Source: Odontesthes bonariensis
Taxonomy: Eukaryota > Chordata > Actinopteri > Atheriniformes > Atherinopsidae
Reading direction: 5' to 3'
Assembly: GCF_027942865.1 (NCBI RefSeq)
Contig: NC_134529.1
Location: forward strand, 31,295,730-31,359,729
Length of the DNA: 64,000 nucleotides
The notes beneath the pieces are model-generated. The model saw only the letters and a program-made list of their open reading frames with translations. It ran no database searches and was not told where the DNA came from. Positions 9,691 through 20,699 of the stretch are shown here, piece after piece. Each line of letters begins with the position of its first letter. Within the stretch, counting starts at the first letter, position 1. A program made the translations under genes and the position numbers.

Positions 9691-10560
9691 TTAATTTAAG
9701 TAAATACATGACAGTATGTGATAGCAGAAAAAAAAAAATATCGTGTTGGTGTTTTCTGAGCAGACCGGCTCAGTAGCTGCTTTAAAAGTCTTGTCTTTTA
9801 TGTGATGAACTTCTATAATTCTATAGTTGTTTGCTGGACACCATCTAGACAACCAGCGGTTGTAGGACGACATGCGGCTAAACATGTCATCACTGGTCAG
9901 ATTTGGCAGGGGTCCAGAGAAAACTACGGAGTCCCACATTGTTTTGGTAAAATTACACACCAATGCAACATAAATTTTTTTGTAACCTCCGATTGGCGTA
10001 ACCGGGTGTCATTAACGCCGACGTGAATAACTATTTTACCATATTTACGTTTATCCTTAGCCAGCAGTTTTAAATAGGATTCTACGTCACCCGCTCTGGC
10101 CCCTGGAATGCATTTGACTATGATGGTGTTGCTAATGCCACGTTTCTGACTATAGAGCTGCCAGTTACCAGGGTTTTGTCCTCAGCGGGTGTGTCGCTGA
10201 GTGGGGAAAATCTGTTTGAAGCGTGGACAGGTCGATGGTGAACCACGGGCTTGACTTTAGAGCTAAGCCTCTTCCTGACAGTCACCCAACCAGCCTGGGG
10301 TCCCGGCTGCTCGAGTGCTGCTAGGGGGGGCGACTAAAGGCTCTAGCATGGTTGCCGCGTCTGCTAGCGCGAGCGGTGTTGATGCCGTCACGATTTCGTG
10401 CCCGCCATGTATAGTGGCGCAAGTCGTTGCGCCAGTAGTTGCAATTTTCTCCGTCACAGAGGTGGCGCTGCTACGTGAAGGTTACCGCTACTCTACAACC
10501 AGGAAAGTGGAGAAGAAAACAATGCTGCTGTCAAGAGCAAGAATACTGTAATTAATGATA
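9691..10560 (-). pseudogene. relic of L2/CR1-type LINE ORF1 with SGNH esterase domain
   Basis: On the minus strand the translation contains [17 protein letters not shown], then [17 protein letters not shown], then [18 protein letters not shown] and NRWLSRWCPANN. The GxND block and the ordering are those of the SGNH (esterase-like) domain found in ORF1 of fish CR1/L2 LINEs. The two blocks are in different frames and interrupted, so it is a relic. The upstream part (10200-10560) is GC-rich and in the same orientation, probably more ORF1. Confidence 0.75.
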
Positions 10561-10599
10561 CTGCTGCAGTATTCGGATCATTTTAATTTTTTAATTCAG

Positions 10600-10830
10600 T
10601 TAATAGAGGTGAAGGTTTGAAGCCCCCGGCATCAACAGAGTCTCTGCCCTCTTCTTTGCCTTCACGTATCTGTCCTGTAGCTTCTTCCACACATTCTTAC
10701 AGAACTCTCCCTCTTTCCCCAAAGTTCTGCTAATCTCTGTGCACCAGTTTTGGGAGTTTACGTGCTCCCTGTGCTGTTTCACTGCAGTTTCGTACAGCTG
10801 CTGTACAAACGCACCTCCTGACTGAGCCTG
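10600..10830 (-). pseudogene. MADF/Myb-SANT-like domain fragment
   Basis: The minus-strand frame encodes LYETAVKQHREH, then NWCTEISRTLGK, GEFCKNVWKKLQDRYVKAKKR. The pattern of three helices with W at each end resembles MADF DNA-binding domains, which occur in the second protein of some DNA transposons and in host regulators. No flanking exons are recognised, so I treat it as a transposon relic. Confidence 0.55.
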
Positions 10831-11345
10831 GTCTCACATCGGTCCATCCGGTTCGTTGTGCTCGGCGCCGCCAAGTTACAAAAATCGACTGGTGCACGAC
10901 AACGCGCTGCGCCGTCTTTTCAAGGGAAGCGCCAGGCCTGAAACGTCATTTTGACGTCACGGTGCGACACCGCCGTGACAGACGCGGCAACCATGCTAGC
11001 GCCTTAATGGAGCTAGCTACGCTAGGTGGCTCCGCACAAGCTATCGGGTGGTTTTCAATGATTCAGAGCTGAGCTTCCAATTCAGATAACCTCGCCTCCA
11101 AAACTACAAAAAGACTACATTTGTTACCTGTACCATTATCGCTAAAGGAGGCAGAGGAGTAACTAAACATCTGACACACGGAGCAGGTGAAAGCAGGAGA
11201 TGGAGGGAGAGAACTGGTGGCTTTGAGAACTTTAGACGCACCGCTAGAAGAGTAAAAATGCATCAAAACACCAAAGATCACATGTGATAGTGTTTACGTT
11301 GGGTAGGGGTTAGAATGTGTCACAATAAGAATAAGTTAATTGATA
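10831..11345. other. GC-rich intergenic DNA, no gene seen
   Basis: Richer in CG dinucleotides than its surroundings near 10860-11000. It may belong to the same DNA transposon as the MADF fragment. Left side of the target duplication of the next element at 11346-11355. Confidence 0.45.
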
Positions 11346-11355
11346 TTTGATAACC

Positions 11356-12030
11356 AGATGCCCGAGCCACCTCATCTGACTCCTCTGGATGCGGAGGAGC
11401 AGCGGTTCTACTCCGAGCCCCTCCCGGATGTCCGAGCTTCTCACCCTATCTCTAAGGGAGAGCCCAGACACCCTGCGGAGGAAACTCATTTCGGCCGCTT
11501 GTATTCGCGATCTCGTTCTTTCGGTCACTACCCACAGCTCGTGACCATAGGTGAGGGTAGGAACATAGATTGACCGGTAAATCGAGAGCTTCGCCTTCTG
11601 GCTCAGCTCCTTCTTCACCACGACGGGCCGGTGCAGAGCCCGCATCACTGCAGACACCGCACCGATCCGCCTGTCAACCTCCTGCTCCATTCGTCCCTCA
11701 CTCGTGAACAAGACCCCGAGATACTTGAACTCCTCCACTTGGGGAAGGATCTCATTCCCAACCCGGAGAGGGCACCTGGTTAGGATGCCTCCTGGACGCC
11801 TCCCTGGTGAGGTGTTCCGGGCCCGTCCCACTGGGAGGAAACCCCGGGGAAGACCCAGGACACGTTGGAAAGACTATGTTTCTCGGCTGGCCTGGGAACG
11901 CCTCGGGGTCCCCCCAGAAGAGCTGGAGGAAGTGGCCGGGGACAGGGACGTCTGGGTCTCTTTGCACAAGCTGCTGCCCCCGCGACCCGATCCCCGGAGA
12001 AGCGGCAGATAATGGATGGATGGATGGATG
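11356..12030. mobile_element. RTE/Rex3-like LINE 3' end with inverted 5' half (twin priming)
   Basis: The right part (about 11778-12030, plus strand) encodes LVRMPPGRLPGEVFRARPTG through PRTRWKDYVSRLAWERLG and LLPPRPDP and ends in an ATGG repeat. The left part (11777-11356) encodes the segment that should precede it, VEEFKYLGVLFTSEG through YVPTLTYGHELWV to QMRWLGHLV, but on the minus strand. Both halves meet the shared sequence CTGGTTA. TTTGATAACC is present as a perfect 10-bp repeat at 11346-11355 and 12031-12040. This is a single insertion with a 5' inversion. Confidence 0.92.
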
Positions 12031-12040
12031 TTTGATAACC

Positions 12041-14299
12041 TAAGAGGAGCGAAAAGTTCCACAGAACACAAATGAGGTAACAGGAAGGGATGTAATACGT
12101 CTTACCATAAAACCTCAGCACGCCAAATATTGATTTGCTTAGTCAAAGTCAAGTCAAAGTCAGCTTTATTTGTCAGATCTGTATACGTACAGGACATACA
12201 CAGGCTTGAAATGACGTTTCTCTCCAGCTCAATAGTTCAGCGCAGCGGTTGTATAGATTAAATTCAGGCGCTCTCGCTCTTGTATTGTACTATTTTCGGA
12301 AAAGTTGCAAAAAGGGCGACAGGGTTGATAAATAAAAAAATTAAAAATTTACATTTTTAACCACAAGACCAGCGGATTAGATGAATTCTAAAATTAATGT
12401 AAAGACAACATTTAGACTCTTAACAAAGGGATTTTCAAGAGAACAGTGAAAAACGCAACATCATTTTAACACCACTGCTAATGGGTGCAGTACCTTGAGT
12501 TTAGGGGTGTTAGTATCTATCTATATTTATCGCCAACAGGTCAGTAACATGGTTGTTTGTAAAACTATTATTCCAGAGAGGCTGAGCGTACAAATAAAGA
12601 TGGGGTTTGCAACTCATTGCCAGTCTGACCAGATGAAAGCACTTTTAAGACTCTGTTGGTGATACCACCTAAATCTTAGGGATGGTATCTGAGGAGATAC
12701 TATGCAAGAGACTTCCAGACCTCCTACTGGCAACCTCTCTGTTTGTGATAAAAGTCTCAGCCTCTTGCTGTGTGCAACATCGTATTTCACAAGATGCAGT
12801 GAAGCCTTCTTTAATGAAACAACAGCAATACTTCACATGAGCCCTATGTAAAGCTTCAAAGCTCCAAACAAGTTTGGGGTTTTCTAAGGCATTTGTGTCT
12901 CTCTGCTCTTTCTCTCCCTTTCCTGCACAGCACTTTACTCACAGACTAACTTAAGTTTTCATGCATGCTTCCAAGCAATTATATTACATAATGTAGACAT
13001 AGACTGCTGCCGGAGGCACTGAAACAGCTACCCTCGAGTTTTCTTAAGAATATGAAGTGTTGAAACAAGGCTATGTTTTGTTATCATCTCTGTGCATGTG
13101 TGTTTTTGTGGTAAGAAGGTTGGCTGTTTATACAGTATGGTTGTATCAGTATTCCCAGAGTTTCTGGTGTCTTGGAAATTGAGAAAGTGGAAGGTATAAA
13201 AAAACTCAAGGAAATGTCTCTTTCACTTTTGTCCATTCTAATGAGTACAGAAAAACTCATAATATATAATGCAGTCAGAGTCACTGATAAGTCAATGTCA
13301 CTGATGTGTAAGAGAAATACTAATCTTTGAGAAACATTCTAAAAAAATATACAGTGGAATCTTCTAACTGTGTCCCTGTTCATGGTATGAATGCCTGTTT
13401 ATTTAGCATTCCGTTATTCAATCTAGATAAGCATTAATAACTGGTCATAATCATTCTTTTCGTTAATTTCATGAGAAATTAATTTTGTAAGAATTTTGTG
13501 GCATTATGGACTTCCTAGAACAGGGAATGTCTTGCTCTGCCCCAACCTCAGAACTTCAGAGTTAACTAATTCTAATCTCAAAATCAGTTTGAGTTGGAAA
13601 ACTGAGAATATTCTAACTCTATTTGCCCAAATATGAGGTGTGACATACAGCCCAGTCCATTTGGACACTTAAATGGTTTTGGTTCTCACAGTTGTTTACA
13701 AAAACATATTAAAGCTCTGAATATCAACTTAAAGTGAAAGTAAAGTCATTTAAAGATGTTGACATGGGCTTAAATGTAATTGGAAAAATACTGATGTAAC
13801 ACTGTCTACTGTGCACAAGCTAAGGTGACTGTGAAGCACTTTCAATTTTGGCCAAATCAGAAGATATAGTTTCGCTCAAGGAGGATATAGGTGACACGGA
13901 CAACAGTTTGCAAAGAGTAACGAAAATATTCTTTATTGGCAGGAAAGCCACTCTTCGATTTCACCCACTGAAATAGTTCAACTAACAGCTGAATTGATAT
14001 TTCTCTATCAAACCCAGTAATGGTAATTTTTTATAAAACCAGCTCGTTTAACTATATAGCATTAGCTCCGCTGCTAACACAAAGCAATAGTTAAATTAGG
14101 ACAGACAATTTTCCACAAAGATACCCTGAAACCGATCATAAATTCACACATAGACATTCATCTGTCTCCGGTTGGTTTTAAACATGGTTTCCAAAGCATA
14201 ACAATAAGTAACAAAGAAATTTATATCCATGAAATGAGTGAGCAATCTGCCGTGGTCTGCAGCCACTAGCATACTATGCTAAGCATTAATGGTTATTAC
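12041..14299. other. intergenic DNA; one LINE-tail-like repeat, no gene
   Basis: At 12143-12245 there is a fish-type repeat end beginning with an AAGTC motif run and CAGCTTTATTTGTC. The rest (12.25-14.3 kb) is AT-rich with no domain-bearing frame on either strand. Confidence 0.5.
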
Positions 14300-14506
14300 T
14301 CACAGAGTTTTGTCTCGACATAAACACAATAACACGGTGATGTCCAGCAACCCAAAAACCTCCTCACGGGTGAGGATACTTTCCGGAATCAATAACTCAA
14401 AATTAAACAAATTTTGATCACTCTCCATCGAGTTATTAACAATATGCTGTCTCCAGGCCGGAGCGGCAAAAAGAAAAAAACCAAGAACCAAGAGAGCGGG
14501 TAGCAC
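14300..14506 (-). other. unrecognised 68-aa reading frame
   Basis: The minus-strand frame starts with a hydrophobic stretch (LPALLVLGFFLFAAP) and continues NLFNFELLIPESILTREEVFGLLDI. I do not recognise it. The acidic FELLIPESIL segment looks protein-like rather than random, so it may be an exon of a transposon or a decayed gene. No clear splice partners were found. Confidence 0.25.
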
Positions 14507-14959
14507 TTGTGGATAATGACTGCGCGCCCTGCTGGTGAAATAAAGGAACTAAAACAACTACAAAACTCCTTCAGGATGTATAGCTCAACATGGTTAAAGT
14601 GGAAATATTGGGGATTACACTGTGTGTGTGTAATGAAAGGGCGTTACACTGACATGAAAAATGTTCATATTCAATGCCTTAATGAGGATATTTTGCAATG
14701 ACTGCCTGAAGTCTGGAAACTACAAACATCAAGAAAGGATGAGCATCCTCATTTGTGATGCTTTACCAGGCTCAATTCCAGATGTTTTCTGTTGATGTTT
14801 TTTTTATGGGATGCTCTGCCTTTTCTTTTATCTACAGCAAATTAAATGAAGCTCAATCTGGCTGAAATCAGGTAACTGGCTCAGCCAGGGTTTATTATTC
14901 CACTCTAGATAATACAGCTCAATCAGTATAATTCAGGATAGAATCATAGAATGTGAATT
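14507..14959. other. no gene seen
   Basis: AT-rich sequence without repeats I can assign and without a convincing frame. Confidence 0.4.
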
Positions 14960-15150
14960 CATGAAAAGTATAGCTAAGGAAACCTATGGATTGCATTAAA
15001 TATCCAATTTAATTCAGTCCCCTGTCCTCAGCATGCGTGAGGTGGAGAAGAACAAAACCCTTTCAAATAGAAGGAAACCTCCAGCAGACCAGGGTCAGGA
15101 AGGGTAACCCTCTGCCATGGCAGGGATAAAAAGGATATGAAAACACTCAG
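14960..15150 (-). mobile_element. diverged L2-type 3' tail
   Basis: The reverse complement follows the L2 tail order (TTTCCTTAGCTA, AGCATGCGTGAGGTGG, GGAAACCTCCAGCAGACC, GGTCAGGAAGGGT) with many substitutions. An old copy. Confidence 0.55.
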
Positions 15151-15239
15151 AGTTCATATCAGCAGTAGAGTACACAAGTTGTTCAGAGCATCAAAAATAA
15201 AAGGATAGCTTAGGGTCTCCTGAAACAGCCCAAATAAGC

Positions 15240-15420
15240 TTTATAAAAAGTAAGAGCAGTCCTTTTCCAAAGTTGGTGGTTCAACTTCTGGCTTCAGATG
15301 TCAAAAGCATCTTTGACCAAGGCACTGAACCCCACCATGATGAATCCATCAGTGTATGAATGTGTGTGAAAGTGCAGAAGAAGGGACTGTGCAGTCTGTA
15401 GACTAAAACATGTTGTATGA
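15240..15420 (+). mobile_element. SINE-like fragment
   Basis: Contains TGGTGGTTCAACTTCTGGCTT, a degenerate B-box, followed by GACCAAGGCACTGAACCCC as in fish tRNA-derived SINEs. It is diverged and partial. Confidence 0.4.
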
Positions 15421-15425
15421 GTATG

Positions 15426-15925
15426 GAACATCCTGTCTCAGAGTGATGCAGAAAAACTGCTCCATGCATTTGTTACTTCAGGATTGGACTACTGTAATTC
15501 TTTATTATTGGGCTGTCCCACATATTCTCTGAAAAGCCTCCAGCTGATCCAAAATGCTGCAGGCAGAGTTCTGATGAGAACTAACAGCAGAGATCATATT
15601 TCTCCAGTTTTAGCTTCTCTTCATTGGCTCCCTGTTAAATTCAGAGTAGAATTTAAGATTCTTCTCCTCACATATAAAGCTCTTAATGACCGAGCTCCAT
15701 CATATCTTAAAGATCTCATTGTAAGATATTTTCCTAACAGAGCACTTCGTTCCCAAACTGCAGGTTTACTTGAGGTTCCCAGAGTTTCTAAAAGTAGAAT
15801 GGGAGGCAGAGCCTTCAGTTATCAGGCCCCTCTCTGTGGAACCAGCTGCCAGTTTGGGAGGCAGAGCCTTCAGTTATCAGGCCCCTCTCTGTGGAACCAG
15901 CTGCCAGTTTACTGAATTGAATTAA
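15426..15925 (+). mobile_element. L2-type LINE, C-terminal ORF fragment with a 55-bp duplication
   Basis: The frame from CPTYSLKSLQLIQNAAG through SPVLASLHWLPVKFRV to SRMGGRAFSYQAP matches the C-terminal domain of the L2 ORF at 32746-34224. Near its end a 55-bp segment (GGGAGGCAGAGCC start) occurs twice in direct tandem (about 15801-15910). The 3' untranslated region is missing; the ORF runs straight into a short AATTG-like tail. Confidence 0.85.
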
Positions 15926-16609
15926 ATTGAATATTGAAAATGTATGGAGCATCATGAAGAGGAGAATCAGACAACCCCAACCATGTACTGGTGAGCAGTT
16001 GAAATCTTGTTTTCAGCAAGAATGGACACAGATTCATTGCAACAATCAGTATCCTCAGATAATGTCAGTAAAAGATAGCTGATGGAACGCAATGGGAAAC
16101 ATCTATAACAAATGTATCTTTTTGTGTATATGTGTTGCTAGAATGTGTTTGTTGAAAAAAGATTCAGACCAATTAACAAAATGCAGATTTAAGTTTTTAG
16201 CAAAACTTGCAAACTGTTCTGGTTTTTATCTGAAAGGAGCACAGTCTGTGAGTATGGTTTGGTGACTCTAAAACCTGGAGCTGAACCTCCTCTAACTGAA
16301 CTCATGCCCGTTTCCACTTTTCTTCTCATTTACAAATGGTCTTGTGTTTGGACTTAAATGTTGTAATCATTTGGTTTAGCCTCTTATGGCACTCTAAGCC
16401 ATTTTCCAACACAGTATATTGACATGCACATACGCACAACTCTGTAATGGTTAACTGTGTACTTAAAAACAGCTTATGTCTTATACAGCAGTATGACCAC
16501 TCGCTGAAGACCAAATTTACTTTTGAGTGAGTTTTTTCAAACACACAGTTTGGGCTTTTTTTTATACTTTATACAAAGTGGTGTCTATTTGATAAGATCT
16601 AGTCTTTCC
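15926..16609. other. no gene seen
   Basis: AT-rich, without recognisable frames or repeat ends. Confidence 0.4.
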
Positions 16610-16970
16610 TAGAAGCTGCTCAGTTAGCTCAGTCCGTGTGGTGGTTAGCACTGTTGTCTCACAGTAAGAAGCCTTGTTGTTTGGATCTCAGCTGGGTTCT
16701 TTTTGTGAGGAGTTTACATGTTCTCTTTGTGCACGTGTAGGTTCTCTCTGGGTTCTCCAGTTTAGTTCCACAGTTCAAAAACATGTATGTTAGGTTGACT
16801 GGTGGTTCTAAATTGACTGTCGGAGTGAGTATCATTTGTCTTTGTGATATATTGATGACCTGTCCAGGGTGTATGTTGCCTCTCACCAATTTCCAGCTGG
16901 GATAAAACTCCAGTCCCAACCCATGACCCTGACATGGATTAGCAGTTATAGAAAGTGAATGTATAAATGG
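16610..16970 (+). mobile_element. tRNA-derived SINE of the common fish type
   Basis: It shows the ordered landmarks of this family: a tRNA-like head (TAGCTCAGTCCGTG, GGTTAGCACTG), GGAGTTTACATGTTCTC, GGGTTCTCCAG, AAAACATGTATGTTAGG, GACCTGTCCAGGGTGTA and a TAGAAAGTGAATG end. Related copies are at 36291-36590 and, more diverged, 37310-37540. Confidence 0.75.
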
Positions 16971-17149
16971 ACTTTCTTACCTGCCTATCACATGTAAAAT
17001 TTCATAATATTTTCATTGTTTCACAATATCATTTTGTTTCAGCACAATTAATCTGAGGGCATTTCAAATGTACTGTTATAAAACATTTTATTCATTTTAT
17101 CTGTCATGTGTTCAAATTAATTAAATTCCTAATAAGTTCGGATTCATAC

Positions 17150-17530
17150 ATAACCAATTTAAAAGAAAAAGTAGCCCAGCTAAGGAAACCAACAGACTGC
17201 AGTGAAACTTCTCTTTGATCCAGCAATCCCAGCATCCTGAGCGTGCACGAGGTGACTGTGGAGAGAAAAAACTCCCTTTGAACAGGACGAAACCTCCATT
17301 AGAACCAGAACCAGGAAGGGTGGCCATCCACCTCCACCAGCTGGGGGCTGAGAGGACACAAAAGAGGGGACAACAAGCACCGTAACACCAGGCCAGGGAC
17401 ACCTGCTGAGAGAGAAACACAAGTTAATGACAACAATGATGTCATATGTACATGGAGAGGAGAGAGAGCAGAGGGAGGAGAGGTGCATTATGGGAGCTCC
17501 CCCAGCAGGCTGGGCAATCCTTCAGTAGGA
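17150..17530 (-). mobile_element. L2-type 3' tail
   Basis: The reverse complement follows the conserved L2 tail (TTAGCTGGGC, TGCACGAGGTGACTG, GGAAGGGTGGCCATCC, CCAGCTGG) up to the segment ending near GCTGGGCAATCC. It lacks the terminal AATTG run. Confidence 0.75.
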
Positions 17531-19256
17531 AGGAAACTTCCTTTAACAGGAATCTTAACAAGAAAAGAAGAACATTGAAAAAAAAAGAAGCTGTGAACAG
17601 GTTTGTGGAGCCTCTAACTACAGTTCACGACAAGAGACCAAGGTGTGATGGAACGCAGGAGCAGGTTGGCGTCCTGACCTGCTATCACATTACAACTTGA
17701 GTACCCCATGCTCATGGATCAGACTGGACCTTTTTAAAACTTGACTTTTGTTTTATCTGAACGAGACAACTATAGACTTTTACGACTGTGTCTTGCATGA
17801 CTTGCACAGCTTTACACTTTCAACACAGTACACATTATTTTGATCCTTTCCACATACTCTATTATTATTCTCCATATGTATCTCCTTAGCCTCAAATATT
17901 AGCAGTGACTGATGCTTATGCTCACGTATGAGCTATGCTAATATGTTTAGATTTTACTTAAAATCTAAGTAATTTAGATTAATTTCCACACAAAGTGGAC
18001 TATGTTTTAAAATGGCACATGCAGTGACTATTGTGATTGTGTGTTTGTCAGACACGCAGAAATGTAACTTCCTTGCAGGTGAATGTGATAAGGAGCTCAG
18101 CCAGATAAACAGCTCCCATTCATTCTCTAAGCTACAAGGTTTGCTAATACATACTGATATACAGGAACCGTGAGGTTATATGAACCACTGTGACACAACT
18201 TTCACACGTAGACACTTGCACACCACAGGCTCTTGCTGCTGAGCCTTTTTGAGTTTGACCTCAAAAGTCTTGACACACTCATTCAATTAATATGAAGGAG
18301 AAGGCATGTCCAAACTAAACTGGGTTTCAGTTCTCAAGCTGATTCACTTCTTACTGTGTAAGGTGGATCACCATGGCATCTTATGCTTGATTAGCAATTG
18401 ACAGATGTAAAAGTACCACATCCTGACCAATCAATTTTCCAATAACATTAATAAATAAATTAATAAAAATAAAAAAATCATGGGTGCTTGAACAGTCTGC
18501 TCTCGCCAAATGAAAGAGTTCTGCTTGACTTTGACCAGTCTTCATCTATCAAATAGATAGATAGATGCAGAGGCCTTGACGGGGGTAAGGGTAAGAGTCT
18601 AACAGCCTGCCCTATCAGAACTCAAGGGGTGCTTTGTTGTTAGACCTCTGTGGTTGTAAGGTTTGTCCATGACAAACTGACATGTTGAAAAATGCGGCCC
18701 CTGCCTGTTTGCAGTTCACTGTGAGGCCGCTGTTAGCAACAAAGTCCCTGAAAGACAAAAAAAAATATTCAAACTAACAGCAATTTCTGTAAAGCATTCA
18801 TCATTTGACATGTCAAAAGTGTTTCCAAGCCCCCTGTAAAGATACAGATACAAGATGAATACTCACTCCCACCCGCCTTCTGTAACACATATACATACAA
18901 GCTCCCATATAGGATTCAAGGATTTTTCTATTTGTATTCCTACATCAGAATTTTGTTGGCACTCAAGAAAAACAGACAAAACAACAACAATGAATAAAAA
19001 AAAATGTTGTGAATAAAAATTTGAAAAAAAATAGTGTTGAGTAGTAAAAACAGTTATAAATATATTAGAAAAAGATATATACAGTTCTAAAAATTGTGGA
19101 ATTATAAATATGGTGGAAGTAAACATTGACGCAGTATATGTAATATAATAGTTCACATATATACTGTACCAGCTCAGTACATTTTTTTTAAAAGCCTAGA
19201 ACAGTAAGCGTTCTAATTCCAGGTCATTCCAGCGTTACACTACCCTGTTAGGCTTG
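17531..19256. other. intergenic DNA, no gene seen
   Basis: AT-rich. A GATA-type short repeat lies at 18553-18566. No coding frame with support on either strand. Confidence 0.45.
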
Positions 19257-19782
19257 CTACTGGGGCTGGGGAGCTAAAACCCTTGACAAATAACTGTTTT
19301 GCACAGCTTCTTCCGTATGCTGGCACTCTGTAACTCCAGGGTAGTTAATTTTGCGATGTGGTGCAGTCTTACTTTGTGAAATACAGACACCACAAATAAC
19401 ACAAGCATCAACTCTAAGCCTGACAATCTCACCCGTCCTGTCAAAATCATCAGGCTTGAAGTGCTCACTACAGAGCTTTGACGACTCAGTCCCAACAAAA
19501 CCCTCCCATCTTATAGCAACTTCCCATTGCCTCCTGAAGCCTGTATCACTGGGAAACCTTCAAAATATGAAGAAGAAAACAGCAAGACACAATGAGAGAG
19601 AGTACCAGTCCCCACTGTAATAACATTACACGAAAGTAACGTTAGTTACGATGACATAATATTATATATGGTAAAATAACCAAAATTACTGTTCAATCTT
19701 ACTTGTGAAAGGTAATCCCACGCGATCTGGTATCAATACTGTGCCGGTTATTGCAACCGTAACCTGCACTAAATACGGGCAT
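19257..19782 (-). pseudogene. THAP-domain gene relic, two exons
   Basis: THAP domains are C2CH zinc-binding DNA-binding modules of host regulators and of some transposases. Exon 1 (19782-19703) starts MPVFSAGYGCNNRHS and ends GITFH at a GTAAG donor. Exon 2 (from 19557, after a pyrimidine-rich AG acceptor) continues in frame KFPSDTGF, QWEVAIRW, LCSEHFKPDDF, RTGEIVRLR. Two defects are visible: the first zinc-ligand Cys is Ser (FSAGYGC), and after RLR the frame leaves the usual AVPxxF pattern, whose likely remnant (VVSVF) lies in another frame. The frame stops at 19257. Correct splice signals argue it was once a working gene or autonomous transposon gene. Confidence 0.75.
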
Positions 19783-19844
19783 TGTTGCTCACTCTCCGTC
19801 GACTCCAATTGATTCTGGTGCTAGCCTAGAGTGAGGAGACCCAG

Positions 19845-19857
19845 CCAATATGGCGGC
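19845..19857 (-). promoter_or_regulatory. YY1-type motif upstream of the THAP exons
   Basis: On the minus strand the sequence is GCCGCCATATTGG, about 60 bp upstream of the ATG of the THAP exon 1. GCCGCCATnTTG is the usual YY1 core at vertebrate TATA-less start sites. Function is inferred. Confidence 0.5.
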
Positions 19858-20345
19858 GATGCTGTTACGTTCCAGCACGCAATGAGGCGTCTACGTATAT
19901 TATGTCTATGACCACAGAAGCATACTTGATGAAATGGGCGGAGCAAGTACACATCCGGGAATGTGGAGCGTACTTGTCTGGATGGGTACTTTGAATTGGA
20001 ACAGAACTTGGTCCTTCAGTGATGACGTTTCAGAAGTACACGAGACTCAAATATACATATTGAGAAACGGCCCTTAGCTTTGGAGTTGGCAGAGACGGGG
20101 TCTACCACCACAGCTGAATCTGGACCATTTCTTGCCAGTCATCACAAACCTGTGCACACATCAGGACGCAGCACTGCTGGATGCTTGAGGTGCAGACACT
20201 GCCAGACCAAGACTCCTGTGAAGTGTGCCCCTATGCTTTGTGCCAGGCAGAGACTGGTGCAATGATTAGCATGTTGCCAACAGCAAATAATGTCAATACC
20301 AATTGCGAATACTGTTCAGTGTGGTTTGCCATGTCATTATTTATG
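19858..20345. other. no supported gene
   Basis: Short overlapping plus-strand frames at 20080-20414 contain clustered Cys (CRHCQTK) but no recognisable domain and no splice support. The CpG-containing part (19.86-20.0 kb) may be the 5' flank of the THAP relic. Confidence 0.4.
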
Positions 20346-20386
20346 TACAGTGCTTTGCAAAAGTATTCGGCCCCCTTGAACTTTTC
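20346..20386 (-). mobile_element. Tc1/mariner-type element, terminal piece
   Basis: ACAGTGCTTTGCAAAAGTATTCGGCCCCC is the typical end of a fish Tc1-like family, preceded by TA. The match is broken at 20387 by the L1-like LINE and continues at 26136. Orientation is set by the transposase remnant at 26374-26583. Confidence 0.8.
20371..20386. repeat. target-site duplication, left copy
   Basis: The 16-bp sequence CCCCCTTGAACTTTTC is repeated at 26136-26151 and flanks the L1-like LINE. Confidence 0.9.
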
Positions 20387-20699
20387 TTTTTTTTTGTTTA
20401 ATATTTTTTATTGATGTGTATACAAGAGTAACATAGGCACTTACATATAGCGGTATACAATGGTGTGGTCATTAAACATGTTTGTATACACCCTTAGATT
20501 TAGATTATATTTTTATGTTTTAAGAACAAACGATTGCAGAAAAAAGAAAAAAGGCCAAACAGACTATACAATGAAAAAGGATTTATGACATAGTCTGTTT
20601 AAGATGATTAAACTGTCCGCATAAACATAACAGATAAATTACATAAATAATAGAAAAGAATAAAAGAAAAGAAATAAAAGAAGAAAGAAGAGGGGGGGG

